The position numbers and the translations under genes are program-made. Shown here in pieces: positions 11,373 through 23,385 of a DNA stretch of 64,000 bases. Under the pieces are notes generated by a model. It did no database searches, was not told where the DNA came from, and worked only from the letters and a program-made list of their open reading frames with translations. The DNA is taken from NCBI GenBank assembly GCA_949126835.1, contig OX421496.1, positions 19,911,844-19,975,843 of the forward strand, in the 5' to 3' direction. How positions within the stretch are numbered: position 1 is the first letter of the stretch; each line of letters begins with the position of its first letter. Source of the DNA: Anisus vortex. Lineage: Eukaryota; Mollusca; Gastropoda; Planorbidae.

Positions 11373-11897
11373 ATTATTCCAGCGTATAATTTGTATTTCA
11401 TGTTGCGTGCCTCGATATTTCATGGCATTAGTAGGCCTATAGTAATTGAAAACACCAGTATATATATAAGTCATCAAACACACTAAAGACGAAGTGAGGT
11501 ATAAGACAATACACTTTTGATCGGGCCACACAATCACACTGATTTCATAACCGGAATTAATAATAATTAAGAAACAACTTATTAAATAGCACGTTACACA
11601 CTCGAGATATGATTCTTCCTCTTGTGTGTTCCTGTCTCGTGACGCGTGACGATGTGGTGTGTATGTGTCATATAGATTTCTTTTGTTTGTTGCTGTGTCA
11701 TGTGTTGGGTTAAATATAATCCCTTGTCGTAAGTATTGAAGTGGACATAATGTTTTAAATTGATAAATATAAGGACGATTTTGTGTAATAAACTCTACTA
11801 AATCATAATAAATATTAGTGATTATAGCAATTATAGCTATTGTAAATAAGCCTTTGTATTGTATAATGTGCATTTTGTACTATCCCGCGTTAACACA

Positions 11898-11934
<37 letters not shown>

Positions 11935-13452
11935 TTTTAGATAGGTAGATAATAGATATTTACACAAGTAGAGAGAGGGAATGTTTTTTTCACAAACATT
12001 CACATAAAACACCTTCTTCCAAGAACTTGCCAAGATTCTGAGTTTGTAAAAAATCCTTCTGTATTCCAAAATAAAAATGGGGAATACCCATTGCAAAAAT
12101 ATTGTCAACATGACATTTATCACTATAAATAACGTTTTTCTTCAAATTATTAAAGTATAAACATTGCTGCAGATGTTGAAAAAAACAAAGAAACACACTG
12201 TTGTTGTGTTATTTGTTTAATACTAAAGTATAAGGCCCTACATATGTGTGTAAATGGGATCTTCGTTAAGTACAGTGCTGCTCACACTAACATTTAAAAT
12301 AGTATTTTAACAAAGATATCTTCTTTAAACAAATTATTTTGTAAACCTCGTGTCGTAATTTTTCTTTTCATAATAAATATGCAATTTAAAAACAAACTCT
12401 TAATACTTTTGTATGTTATAATATTCATAAATGTTGATGTTATGTAAATCTGTGTTTGTCATGTTACGTAATTACGATGTGGCTATCTATAATATATTAC
12501 ACTAGGAATGCGGCTATCGATGGATTCAAGCGTGCACTCCACTGATAAAGTATCACTATGTCATCATATCATTCCTACATCTGGATATATTTACTCTCAT
12601 TTCTCTCTCTCTCTTTCTCTCTCCTTGTCTCTTTCTCTCTCTTCTCTCTCTCTCTGTCTCACACACACACAAGTGTAGAGGAGAGGGGGTACGTTGATAC
12701 AAATTTTAAATTTATAAACTGCCAACCATTTTTATTTAGAGTGGATATAAATACTTTTATTTGTTCTCCTAGGTATCCTGCATCTTGTATCTTGTAATGT
12801 ATTCATTAGAATATATTTATTTAAAATGTAGCTCTAAAAGCAATGTAAAATAATTTGTATCGATTTGCCCCATGCCGGGGCAAGATGATACACACTATGG
12901 GGCAAGTTGATATATTGAATAAGAGTTAATAATAACACTAATACAATGACAATTTAACAAAGTAAACAACCCAAAACTTTTATTTCATTGTTTATTTTAT
13001 TACTTTATGATGATGTCAACCACAACACTCATCTAAAATGATCTTCTTTTTTTATGCTTTAATGAAACATGCCTTGTTCCTGTTTTTGTTTTTTTCACTA
13101 TTGTTAGCCAAATTTTTCAGAAAAAATTGTTCCTAATGTTTTTATTATTGCCAACAGCCGAACTAAAAAGAAAGTTTACATCGAGTCTAAGTACCAACTT
13201 GCTATATATAAACTACGAATAATGTATATAATGTATACAACCACATATAATGCATATCTGTTTTCTATTTCAGTTCTCCATCAAGTTCCTATTAAAGTTT
13301 TTTTATAAGGAAAAAATGTTTTAACGAATAAAACAAATTTCAAGATGGGCAAGTATTTCTATTAATTCATTTCAAAACAAGGGGCAAAATAAGTCATATT
13401 TATTTCGTTTTTTATTTGTTATCTCCCCTACTTTACAACTTTTTATCTGCTT
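11373..13452. other. No gene seen; microsatellites and AT-rich sequence
   Basis: Contains (AC)n at about 11892-11929 and a CT-rich tract at 12597-12660. The longest open stretch (11364-11873, minus, 169 codons) overlaps the 14-bp array edge, has no recognisable domain or splice borders and is AT-driven, so I do not call it. GGGGCAAG/TTGCCCC-type short repeats occur near 12866-12907 and 13381. Confidence 0.5.
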
Positions 13453-13700
13453 TAAAAGTAGAGTACCCTTCGGACCTAATTGATCATAGGGCCGGCGAAG
13501 CAGCCGTTACCTAGTTTCTGTGACCACGGCAGTCTAGGTGATTGTGGGGCCAGCACAATGCACAGCCGCCTTTACTTTACCCCATCTAGGTCAGGCACCC
13601 ATCAGAGCTGGGTAGACTCGGGGACACCCTCCAGACACGTGAAAAATTCTAGCCTTCACCAGGATCCGAACCCAGGACCTTCGGGTTTATAGCCTACTGT
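13453..13700 (-). mobile_element. tRNA-derived SINE copy, minus strand
   Basis: Same family as the full copy at 26672-26910, in reverse. It shares GGGTAGACTCGGGGACACCC, GGCCAGCACAATGCACA and the B-box remnant near GGATCCGAACCCAGGACC. The 5' (A-box) end is missing or diverged; the 3' end, with its AAAGTAGAGTACCC stretch, is present. Confidence 0.8.
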
Positions 13701-13880
13701 AATTTTTGTTCTATTACTGTTCTTGTTACTCTTTATTTAACTATTTTAGTATTCATCTTATTTTGCATTCTCCATTATTGATATTCTTGACTCTCGATTA
13801 TTGTTAGATTTCATTATTGATAATTATTATTCTTTATTATCGAATATTATTTATCTCATTCATTACTACAGTATGTTTAC

Positions 13881-13972
13881 TCTTCATTGTCAATTACTAT
13901 TACTTCTCATTCTCAATTAATGTTATTCTTCATTGTCAATTACTATTACTTCTCATTCTCAATTAATGTTAT
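13881..13972. repeat. 46-bp tandem duplication, pyrimidine-rich
   Basis: Two near-identical 46-bp units beginning TCTTCATTGTCAATTACTAT, within a longer TTATT/CATT-rich tract that runs up to the acceptor of the exon at 14035. Confidence 0.8.
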
Positions 13973-14034
13973 TCTTCATTGTCTATTACTGTTATTTTCT
14001 CATCCTTAATTGGTTTCTTTTATTCTACATTCAG

Positions 14035-14187
14035 ACGATCGTCTTCATTTGTTAAAAGACGACCAGTTAGATGACAGGAATGAAGCCAACAACCATGACA
14101 GCCAGGTGACACCACTTGGTCAAAAGTCTTCTGCTCGCACTGACTATGGCAGCATCGACAGAGGCGTGTTTCCCGAAGCAACACCAG
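14035..14187 (+). CDS. Probable internal coding exon of an SLC2A13/HMIT-like transporter gene (N-terminal tail)
   Basis: A 153-bp open block preceded by a pyrimidine-rich tract and AG (TTCTACATTCAG) and followed by a strong donor (CCAG|GTAGGT). It encodes about 51 residues, polar and acidic, with LLKDDQLDDRNEANNHDSQ and ARTDYGSIDRG, and no membrane segment. It begins at codon position 2 and ends after position 1 (phase 1 to phase 1), exactly compatible with the acceptor phase of the exon at 58175; together they make a continuous frame. The function of this segment is unknown; if joined, it would be part of a cytoplasmic N-terminal tail. Composition and codon texture differ sharply from the AT-rich surroundings. 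Linkage to the downstream exon is inference from phase and strand and would need a transcript. It could instead belong to another gene. Confidence 0.6.
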
Positions 14188-14276
14188 GTAGGTGGGACAG
14201 GTCTTTGCTATATTATAAGGGGTTCCTTGCGTTTTGCAATATCTGTTGTTGTTTTTTTTTGTTGTTGATCTAAGAC

Positions 14277-14470
14277 GTAAAGCCGGCTGGTCCAGCGGTT
14301 AGTTCACCGGACTGTCAACCAAAAACCAACTGACACGTCGCGGGTTCTAACCCTGCCACCGACGGATCCCTGTCGCCCTGCAGGACTTTTGGGCCTGTAA
14401 ACGTATTTGCACCAGCAGGCAGCAGTGTGTTTACAGCGCATAGAACTGTTCCCTATGCGCTATTTAAGTC
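14277..14470 (+). mobile_element. Second tRNA-derived SINE family
   Basis: Starts with a tRNA-like head. An A-box-like TGGTCCAGCGG lies at 14288-14298 and a B-box-like GGTTCTAACCC at 14343-14353; the B box has a T where a purine is usual. The body continues through CAGGACTTTTGGGCCTGTAA to a small inverted repeat, GCGCATAG / CTATGCGC, near 14437-14462. It differs from the SINE family at 26672. It sits only 90 bp downstream of the exon's donor site, on the same strand. Confidence 0.7.
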
Positions 14471-15130
14471 TTATTTATTAGTCTTTTTATAATAATAACA
14501 CAACTCTAGTTCACTGTGAAATGATACACTAAAGCCACTCGATGCATGTTTAAAGAAGAATGTAATGCTTAAACGTATGTACAATAATAACATTTAACGT
14601 CCCTGTTCAATAATAAGCAGCCATTTATCACTAAACAAAACAACAAGTTAACTACACCCATGCGTGCCAAACACAAGTTTTGGAGCAGAAAATTGCCAGA
14701 ATGGATTTTACCCGAAGTGTTCAGAATGCAAAAGAAGAAGCGTACCAGAAAGGTTTAGAGATTACCAGAACACCTATTGGTGCTTTTACGTCATACTATA
14801 TAACTATCTATACTATTGTACACAAATACTCTCAACGCCACAACCAAATTTAAATAAATAACTTTAGAAGAATTATCGAGACAATTCTAAATACAAAATG
14901 AAAGCTATTTAAACAGGCTAATCACGTATAACACTATATTTAATTTTAATACTTGTTCAAGAAATTGTTCTAAATCTATCTAAATTTAATTATATCTCTT
15001 TCAATCTATCAATATCAATCTAACTAACTCAATCTATCAATCTATCAGTTTATTAATTGTGCAATCTAACAAGTTATCAATCAATCAATCAATCCGCTAA
15101 TCTATCAATCAAGCTACGTATGTATTTAGC
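14471..15130. other. No gene seen
   Basis: AT-rich sequence, then a degenerate (CAATCTAT/ATCAATCA)n-like stretch at about 14990-15115. Confidence 0.5.
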
Positions 15131-15134
15131 TATC

Positions 15135-15165
15135 TATCTCTGTTTCTCTCTCTCCCTCTCTCTCC

Positions 15166-15245
<80 letters not shown>
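15135..15245. repeat. (TC)n microsatellite
   Basis: Nearly pure CT dinucleotides, with open frames on both strands that are compositional only. Confidence 0.98.
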
Positions 15246-15248
<3 letters not shown>

Positions 15249-15249
15249 T

Positions 15250-16434
15250 ATCTAACTCATTTATAGACTCTATCAGACACCAATTCAATAGAATAAATTT
15301 TCCAATGCCCAAAACCAGCAATAACCCTATGTACTATTATGGTCTGCTGGGAATGACAAATCGGCCATTTCACATACAAACTGTCAATTATACCTCGGTA
15401 TATTATGTCAGTCTGCGCAGATACCGACCGTTCCTTTTAAGCCTTCTTATCTCAGCAGCCTTGAGTTGATTAGTAATGACATTCAAACGAACTGTGACAG
15501 CTCAGGGGCGTGGGACAATGAGGTATTAGTAATCAGGTTATCTGTCCTATCTTTGGTCCACATATTTTTTTCTTAAAAGTCTGGTCCAACATTTGAATAG
15601 AGATTGAAATAATAAAATAGTCTACATATCAGTATATTGCTAAAACATTTATACAAAGTTATATACCTATTTATTTCATGTAGCTTTATAAAGTTGATAA
15701 AGTTGTCTCTCTGAAGTTTTCGTTGTTGGACAAGGAAATAAACTCTCTAACCGAATATATTCTAGCTGACACTGCCTGACACAGTTTGAAAAAAAAAATC
15801 TACCTTTTTATTGTTACTGTTTGACCGACTAAAAACATACTGAGGTTTGAACGTAAATACGGTTTAACAGACAGACAGAGTGATGGACACGAAAATAAGA
15901 GACAATCAAATAATGAATTTTCTTTGTTTTAAAAATATAGATCTAGTTAAAAGAACAAATATTTGTCTAGTGAAAATAATTTTCTAACCAATTTTCTTTG
16001 TATTTCTGGCATTGTATTTAAATGGCGTTCTATATTTAGGAGAGGAAAATCCATGAATGATAATTAGCCACAAAAACACACAGAAGCGAAGTTAATTAAC
16101 TGAAAAAAAAGTTATGCAAAGTATTGCATATACGCATATTTAAACATTAAATATAGTTAACAAATTATATATTCTACACAAGTATTAAGTAACATGAATA
16201 TATAATTATAATAAAGCAAATACGAAATAATTATTTCCAAACTATAATAGTTAACCAAAGAACAACAACAGACCAACTGATTTAAATTTCCAATGATTGT
16301 CAAACAACAAAGAGCGGCATACTGCTATAGGAGACGAATTTGCCCAGCGCTGAACTAAAATAAGTTCAACGTATTTACTTCTATGCTTTGAAAATTAATG
16401 TAAAGGATCCTTGTAAGACAACGAAGGTCCATAA
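15250..16434. other. No gene seen
   Basis: Mostly unique AT-rich sequence. No ORF with a motif, no tandem array. Confidence 0.5.
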
Positions 16435-16640
16435 GGTCTAGTGAAGCAGTGTTCACCAGAAACCAGGAAACGGAATACAAGTGGCTAGTATATCGCCAGC
16501 TGCCTTTACGATTAATCAATGTTGGTCATTTATCCATCATAGCCGGGTACATTCAAAGATAACAGTCCCGGAAAAAAAACTACATGGATTCGAAACCAAG
16601 ACCTTTGGGTTTGCAATCCTAGAGTTGTGCCACAAAACCA
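16435..16640 (-). mobile_element. Degenerate SINE copy, minus strand
   Basis: Retains GTGAAGCAGTGTTCACCAG and GGATTCGAAACCAAGACCTT (reverse-complement B box) of the family seen intact at 26672 and 53601. The middle has diverged strongly. Confidence 0.55.
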
Positions 16641-16784
16641 CCATATCCCTTAGGCAGTTATATAACATCACTTTATACATATTTTTTCAACATCAAGAAT
16701 TTATTGCATTTGAAATATTTGAGCTTAACTAGGTGTATATTGACATATAGTATAGAAAGATGAATTCAATGACACATACAATTA

Positions 16785-16985
16785 CAGACATGCATACACA
16801 CAAACATGCATACACACATAAACATATACACACATATACAAAGATACACACACCTACACAAACATACATAGACACACTCTTATATAAATACACAAACACA
16901 CTCACAAACACACATCCATTCACACATATATAGATAAACACACATCCATTCACACATATATAGATTAAAACACATACACACACTT
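16785..16985. repeat. CA-rich degenerate array
   Basis: ACACA/ATACACACA-rich sequence containing two exact neighbouring copies of a 30-bp unit starting ACACACATCCATTCACACAT (about 16908-16965). The cysteine/valine-rich minus-strand frames are compositional. Confidence 0.85.
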
Positions 16986-17061
16986 ACACTCTTACATGTA
17001 CACAATTGCTCACAGAAACAGTTGACTACATCTTTCGTCTGCACTTTGCACCAATGATTTA

Positions 17062-17515
17062 GTTGTTGTGTGTCTGTTGTAGCTGTGTGTTGGCTGTAGC
17101 TGTTGTGTGTCTGTTTTAGCTGTGCGTTGGTTGTAGCTGTTGTGTGTCTATTGTAACTGTGCGTTGGTTGTAGATGTTGTGTGTCCGTTGTAGCTGTGCG
17201 TTGGTTGTAGCTGTTGTGTATGTGTTGTAGCTGTGCGTGAGTTGTAGCTGTTGTGTATGTGTAGTAGCTGTGCGTTAGTTGTAGCTGTTGTGAGTCTGTT
17301 GTAGCTGTGTGTTGGCTGTAGCTGTTTTGTATGTGTTGTAGTTGTGCGTTGGTTGTATGTGTTGTGAGTACGTTGAAGATGTGTGTTGGCTGTAGCTCTT
17401 GTGTATGTGTTGTAGCTGTGCGTTGGTTGTAGCTGTTGTGAGTCTGTTGTAGATGTCTGTTGGCTGTAGCTGTTGTGTATGTGCTGTAGTTGTGCGTTGG
17501 TTGTAACTGTTGTGC
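17062..17515. repeat. 37-bp minisatellite, about 12 copies
   Basis: Units of the form TGTTGTGTGTCTGTTGTAGC plus TGTGCGTTGGTTGTAGC, period 37 (17101 to 17138). The minus strand stays open for 240 codons as a Gln/Thr/His-rich peptide. With period 37 the frame rotates through all three phases without a stop because the unit is nearly stop-free on that strand. I regard this as a composition effect, not a gene. Confidence 0.92.
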
Positions 17516-17622
17516 GTGTTGTGTTTTGTTTTGTTTTTCTATGTGTCTTGTATCTGTGTGTGTGTTGTAGTCGTTGTGTTTTTTTGTGTTTTGTAAAGCC
17601 ACTTTATCAACTAATGACTAGA

Positions 17623-18384
17623 CAAGATGGCGCCCGTTTCATTCTTTATGCAGCGCGCGCGTATAACGGAAGTGGTGACCAGACATATCGTCCAGCAGAC
17701 ACAACCAGCTGTGGTCATTACGAAACAGCTCACCACTCTCTTCGGCATTTTATTGTTGTTGTTTTTTATCTTCCCGTTCTGCCCAGTTTGTTGGCTTTCA
17801 GTGGCTAAATGACGTGTGTGTGCTTCCTGTTGTGAAGATGAGCGCCTCCGTGCTGTGAGCTTTCTCTCTGAGTTGGCATCCGTGTATAGCATCAGTATAG
17901 ACACATCTTTCCATAGTACATACATACATACATACACTTTGACATAGAGGTATATCGCGTCATATATGTTGGAGAGATCGTTCTTTGCAGTTTTCATGAC
18001 GTCATTTGTTTCACTTGGATATCGCAAAAGGATTGAATTCAGTGTTGTTTTTAAATTTTCTTACTACCTCTGTTCATGTCCATGACGTCATTCCTTGGGA
18101 TTCGGACCAAAATACACTTCTGTGACGTATTCAATCGTTCATGCACTGACCCTCATACACAGTTTTTTTTTATGTGAGTGCGCGTGAGTTCTCGTGATGA
18201 ATGCTAACTGTTAACTTCCAGAACAAACGATTGGTAGTTTTGTGCGTTTAAAGAACAACAACTATAATATAAAAACAACAACCGTCTCTGGTCGCCATTT
18301 TGTAAAGACCGAGCTTTTGTTATTTTTTCGTGAGCTTGTTGCTATGATGTCATCAATCCACTATTAGTGACTTTGTTCGTGAGT
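17623..18384. promoter_or_regulatory. Candidate promoter/enhancer block (YY1-, ETS-, CRE-like sites)
   Basis: A comparatively CpG-rich block in AT-rich DNA. It holds CAAGATGGCGCC (17623-17634, YY1-like), GCGCGCGCG followed by ACGGAAGTG (17666-17674, ETS-like), two palindromic TGACGTCA CRE sites (17997-18004 and 18083-18090), GTCGCCATTTTG (18291-18302, inverted YY1-like) and a GTGAGT donor-like hexamer (18379-18384). YY1, ETS and CRE sites are typical of TATA-less metazoan promoters. If this is a promoter, it could start a transcript within the long intron, skipping the exon at 14035. No conserved ORF marks a first exon, and the call is inference. Confidence 0.35.
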
Positions 18385-18539
18385 ATAGATGTATACAAGT
18401 ATAACTATCTATCTTTATATACCCCTATATCTCTATATAACTATAGCCATTACAGCCTTGCTTACTTATTTAATGTGTATTTTTAAAATATAATTTAAGA
18501 TAAAATAATAATTGTAAGAGGGTAAGAAAAATTTTCGAG

Positions 18540-18605
18540 AATGAAAGTTTTAATGAGCGTCCCTAGGGGTGATAATTGTGCTGGCCACACAACCCCATTG
18601 AATGC
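18540..18605 (+). mobile_element. SINE fragment, plus strand
   Basis: AGGGGTGATAATTGTGCTGG followed by CCACACAACCCC matches the central part of the SINE at 26672-26910. Ends are lost. Confidence 0.5.
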
Positions 18606-19883
18606 CTAAGTTTACGTGTCCATATGCTACAACATGCCCTAAATAGTTCGTTCACGTCTTATTCATATATTTGTTTACTACTAATGATGGTAATTTGTTT
18701 AATATATAATATATATTGTGAAATTAAAAAAAAAAATTCATTAATTTGTTTATTTATAAGCAAAACGTCTGACTGACAAAGAACAGACACTTATTTCAAC
18801 CTGTATAAACCTAAAAGTTAAAAAAATTGCCATGAATAGTCTAGACTTTTTAATATTCCTTTGTAAAGGAACTTTCGTTTTACAAGTTAATATCAATATG
18901 GAAAATGTAACCGAATTTTTTAAATATATTTTTCCAATTGTTGGCTATGTGACATGTATTATTAATTCACGAACTACACTGACATATATGAATTCTAAAA
19001 CATATTCTAAAAGTATGACGTGACCTTATAAAAGTAAGGAGTGATCACAAATTGATCACATGAATTCGAATGTTTCAACAAAGAAAAAAACAACTCAAAC
19101 CTGACTTTCTTTATATAGACTTATTATAAGTTTCTTTAGCCCCTTGCACAAAAGTGGACATTTTGTAACCATTGTGCAATTAAAGTTATAATATAAGCTG
19201 GAAAGATTGCATAAAAGCTCATTCGTATCTCATAAACAAAATAACCTGACCTATATAAGCAAATAGTCTATGTATTCGATCCCAGCCCTACTCCCTGGTG
19301 TTAAGTCTTGTTTCTGAGCCTGTAAGGTACCCCTTATACTAGTGCACGAGTGTATCTTGTATATTTACACTTGGCTTTTGATAAACACTTTTTTTTCGGT
19401 TTGTTTATTTCTTTTGGACAAAAAAGAAAACTTACATAATTAAGACCCGTTGTTTAATCTCCCTTATCTTGACCAGCTACCGTGTTCTTGGCGTGATCTA
19501 CTGTATATCAGCATAATGGGTGATGTGTGTATGTTTAGATTAAACACATTTATTAGGCGGTGTACCAGTTGAAGTTTTCAAACAGCGGGTGGATAGCATA
19601 AGTACTGGTGTACCGATTTGATTGTTAGGTGCTTGAGGGCTGATAGGGATTGGGACGACTCTCTCGTGATTTCTTACTCCCTGTCTCTTTCTCAATCGGT
19701 TTCTTTCTCTCTTAATATTTATCAGGGCAGGTAGACGATAGAGGTAGATAGATTAGTAGTTAGACAGACAGAAATATTGATAGATAAAGAGAAAGATATA
19801 AAAACAGATGGATACATATAAAGCAGATAGCCTAGATAGGTGATAACATAGATTGATATAACGATAGATACAAAGACATTTAG
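18606..19883. other. No gene seen
   Basis: AT-rich unique sequence, then GATA/TAGA-rich runs from about 19730. No domain-bearing ORF. Confidence 0.5.
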
Positions 19884-20041
19884 GGGTTGCCTGAACAAAC
19901 CAGGAAAACCAGTAACTTAACATCATTTAAAACATTAATAAAAAATGCAAGACTAGACTCGGACCACGGATGAGCGTAGGACGCAGTAATCTTCTTTACA
20001 GAAGGAGCGCCTGTAATGTATAAGATAATATAAGATAAGAT
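19884..20041 (+). mobile_element. 3' tail of non-LTR retrotransposon with (TAAGA)n end
   Basis: Closely matches 9287-9420: GTTGCCTGAACAAACCAGGA, then GGACCACGGATGAGCGTAGG and CAGAAGGAGCGCC. It ends in a degenerate ATAAGATAATATAAGATAAG run. Such short 3' microsatellites are typical of several non-LTR clades. Severely 5'-truncated. Confidence 0.8.
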
Positions 20042-20489
20042 ATAGATAAAAGAGCTAGATAAATAGATTGGCGGTTAAATAGATAGATGGAAAGATAGAC
20101 ATATACATCATAGATATGCCGATAAACGGATCGGTAAATAGAAATAGATATATTGATATACTAATTTGTGTATAAAGACTGACTGATTGACTAATAGTCA
20201 TGCACAGACAAGCGCACGGACAAAACATACGAAAAAGACAAAATGATATATAGATGAATATATATAAATCAAGATAGAATTTAAGCATAAAGAGGTTCTT
20301 GTCAAAAGAGTTAATATGCGAAGATTGAAATGAATTTGAGATGCACTCGTTTAAATAAGGCTAGCTCCTCCCCAAGATCAATCTGTGTCAGTCTGACACT
20401 TGGTGATAACAGGAAGGATTCAGCGTAGCCCAGTTTGTCTACCTGGTCTGTTATTGAGCTCACCAGGGGACTCTCAAACTGTTCCCGCT

Positions 20490-21015
20490 ACAGAGGTATT
20501 CCTGGTGTAACAATGTTTTCTTGTCTAATAATGTATTCCTTATGCAATGGTATTCCTGATGAAAAGGTGTTCCTGGTGTAATGGTGTTCCAGTTGCAATT
20601 GTATTGATATGGTATCTTTGGTAAAAGGTGGTCTTGGTGAATGCTGTTCCTGATGCAATGATGTTCCTGATTCAATGGTCTTTTCTGTAATTGTTGTTCT
20701 TGGTCAATGATTGGTGTTCTTGTTGAATGTTGTCGCTGGTGAAATAGTGTTGCTGGTGCAATAGTGTTAAGGGTGCAATGGTGTTTCTGGTGCAATGGTG
20801 TTGCTGGTGCAATGGTGTTCTTGATGCAATGGTGTTCCTGGTGCAATGGTGTTCTTTGTAATTCGTGTTCTTGGTGAATGCTAATTCTGATGCAATGGTG
20901 TTCCCTCTGCAATAAAGTTCATCGTGCAATAGTGTTCCTGTTGCAACAGTGATCTCGGTAATTGGTGTACTTGGTGAATGGTGTTCCTGGTGCAATGGTG
21001 TTCTTGGTGCAATGT
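20490..21015. repeat. Degenerate 17-bp minisatellite, about 30 copies
   Basis: Units near GGTGCAATGGTGTTCCT, clearest at 20750-20860 and 20970-21015, more diverged toward 20490. The His/Gln-rich minus-strand open frames (up to 150 codons) follow from the unit composition. Confidence 0.9.
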
Positions 21016-21719
21016 CGATCCATTTCTGCTGCTAATGCTGTGATGTTAATAATAAACGGTTTTCCAGAATCATCTTTCTTACTCTCTTTGCATAAATGTA
21101 TATATATATATATTATCTATACATTAACAAATTTTATGTATATAAATATCCTAGTCCAACGTTATCTCACCTATGTCTGAATGTATTCCCAGTTTACCAG
21201 CAATGTACATTTCCTACAACTATTCGGTGAACTTTGTTTTGTATATACATTTATTTGCACAGGACTTCTACTTGTCATTCACAATCTCTGTATATCTGTG
21301 TATGACATTGTATTACGATGTAGATGAACAGTATAGGTAAGAAAAAAGGGAATTTTATAGGTCAAACTTACATAAGTAATATTTTTTGTGTGGTCTTTTC
21401 TTTGTTCGTGTTTCTTATCGCTAGTGATAACATTTTATCAGCATGAATAAGTAAAATAAATAGACTTTTGCACAAATTCCTTTGTTGAAATTTTTTTTTT
21501 AGGTCTTCACGAAATATCGTTATGTCTTATCTTCGTGTATATTTTAATATCTTACCTTCTTTTATATCAGATAAACGTGTGCAAGAGAGGTGCTTAAATG
21601 ACACATTTTTTAATTTAACCCTTACAGTCCCGGGCGCGTATATAGCCGAACTGAAGGCAGCATAGATAGAAGTAGGTCGGTTCGGGAAGGGTTAAAAAAA
21701 ACTTCTACTGACTCAATTT
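21016..21719. other. No gene seen
   Basis: AT-rich unique sequence with a short TA run near 21099 and a TTAACCCTTACAGTCCCGGG segment near 21615 mirrored by CGGGAAGGGTTAA near 21682. Confidence 0.45.
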
Positions 21720-22330
21720 CAAATCCTTTACTTACTCAAACTCTATTGGTTTACAACTCATTTATTGAACCATAACTCGGTCATTGACTAAAACAAACCC
21801 ATCTATTGACTACAAACTCAACTTAGAATCCAAAAATCATTTACTGTCGCATAACTCATCTATTCAATCTGATCTCATCTACTGAATCAAAACTCATCTA
21901 TTGAACCATAACTCATACATATTTATTGACTAAAAAAAGTATGTACTGAATCAAAATGTATCTACGTAATCAAAACGCATCGATTGAATCATAGACTATA
22001 TTAATATGGACCGCTTGCTCTATTTTTAGAGCTTATATCAACTTTTTTTCCGTGTGCAACCAATAAGGCTGTCTTTAATTGCTTCTACGCTCCTGGTTGT
22101 TTCACAAATGTTTCCGCTTTATATAACTTTCGATTTAAATTTTATTTTTTTTTCATTGAGAAAATCGAAGCGATTCAATAAAACGGAAGTGCAAAGGAAA
22201 CAACGAATCGGAAATTCCGAAAAGCAGTGTTTCGCGTCATCATATAGCAGAAATACTAAAGCAAGCGGTCCATGTATATTATAGTCTATGGATTGAATCA
22301 AAACTAATTTACAGAATCAAAAACTGAGCT
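21720..22330. repeat. Degenerate ACTCATCTATTGAATCAAA array
   Basis: Diverged units of roughly 20 bp of the form CTCATCTATTGAATCAAAA, continuing on both sides of an inserted inverted-repeat element (21991-22289). Confidence 0.65.
21991..22289. mobile_element. 299-bp inverted-repeat (MITE-like) element
   Basis: The left end ATAGACTATATTAATATGGA plus CCGCTTGC pairs with the right end GCAAGCGGTCCATGTATATT plus ATAGTCTAT (about 28 bp, few mismatches). It splits the degenerate 20-bp array, whose GGATTGAATCAAAAC unit resumes directly afterwards, so it was inserted later. If the outer TA is counted as a target duplication, the ends are compatible with a Tc1/mariner-like MITE. No transposase is encoded; the short ORFs inside are chance. 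Confidence 0.75.
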
Positions 22331-22974
22331 ACTATCACTTAACTCTTTTAATGAATAGAAACGTGTAGATCTACACTAAATATCAAAACATCCAAACGGA
22401 TTCGAAACACAAACTTTTTATATACAAACTTATAAACTTGGATACAAACTTACAAAGAAACATAAAATAAAAACAAGTTAAGACACTCAAAAAAACATGG
22501 AAAAGAAAACAACAAATGGATAATTATTGCATATAAAAAGTCCGTCTAGTAAACATGTTGTACTTTCTTCTTTTTATCATCCATGTTACTTTGAGGCTAT
22601 TTCTTTTCTTATTTTTTTTGGGTTCCACGCAGCATTGTAACAATTTTGTTTAAAGGCTAATAAACACCAATTCATGACGTAATTATCAGAATGTTCTTTG
22701 GGTGTTTTGTTTTAAGATTTCAATAGAAAATGCTGTTTCGAGTTGACTTGAAAATCTAATGATTAAAGTATTTAGGAAATAATGCACAGCATGAATCTCT
22801 TTTAGAATTTTAGACACAGAAAAGGGAAGTAATTGAGAAATGTATAATAGAATGTTATAAGATAATTGTGAGTTGGCTGAGTAGTTTTCTACCATAAACA
22901 TGAGCTAATGCTTGCTATTCTTGTCAAATATAAATGCTATACACAAAAATGCGATACTACAAGAAACCGACAGT
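22331..22974. other. No gene seen
   Basis: AT-rich unique sequence without legible motifs. Confidence 0.5.
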
Positions 22975-23292
22975 GCATTATCAGATTATCAAATATGGCA
23001 TTATAAATAGATCCTTATAAAAAAAAACGTTATCAAATAGAACATTATCCAATAGCACACTATCAAATAGATTTTTTTTTATCAACTTGAAGATTGTCAA
23101 ATACAACCATATCGAATAGATCTATATCAAAAAGATAGAACATTGTCAAATAGAACAGTGACAAGTAGAACTTTATCAAATAGCACTTTGACCAATATAT
23201 ATTTAATATATATAATATATTTGACCAATATATATATTATGCATTGTGGAATAGAACCTTTTCAAATAGAACGTTATCAAATAGAACTGGTT
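22975..23292. repeat. Degenerate TATCAAATAGAAC-type array
   Basis: About a dozen diverged units built on TATCAAATAGAACATTG with variable spacing. Confidence 0.6.
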
Positions 23293-23304
23293 TTTTTTTT
23301 GGAG

Positions 23305-23385
23305 TTAGGACATTATCTTATCTTATATGTTAGAGGAACTCCTACTATACCTGAGATTTTTGCGTCCTACGCTTTCACATGTAGA
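23305..23385 (-). mobile_element. Short non-LTR retrotransposon tail, minus strand
   Basis: The reverse complement contains AAGCGTAGGACGCAAAAATC and ends ATATAAGATAAGATAATG, matching the 3' tails at 9222, 19884 and 52425. Only about 80 bp survives. Confidence 0.55.

Noticed and set aside
11364..11873. 169-codon minus-strand frame
   Set aside because: AT-driven, no domain, no splice borders, overlaps the 14-bp array edge; not enough to call a gene.
16880..17602. 240-codon minus-strand frame rich in Gln, Thr and His
   Set aside because: It covers a 37-bp minisatellite whose unit is nearly stop-free on that strand; no start context, splice site or conserved motif.
20460..20995. His/Gln-rich minus-strand frames of 107-150 codons
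   Set aside because: Compositional product of the 17-bp GGTGCAATGG array.
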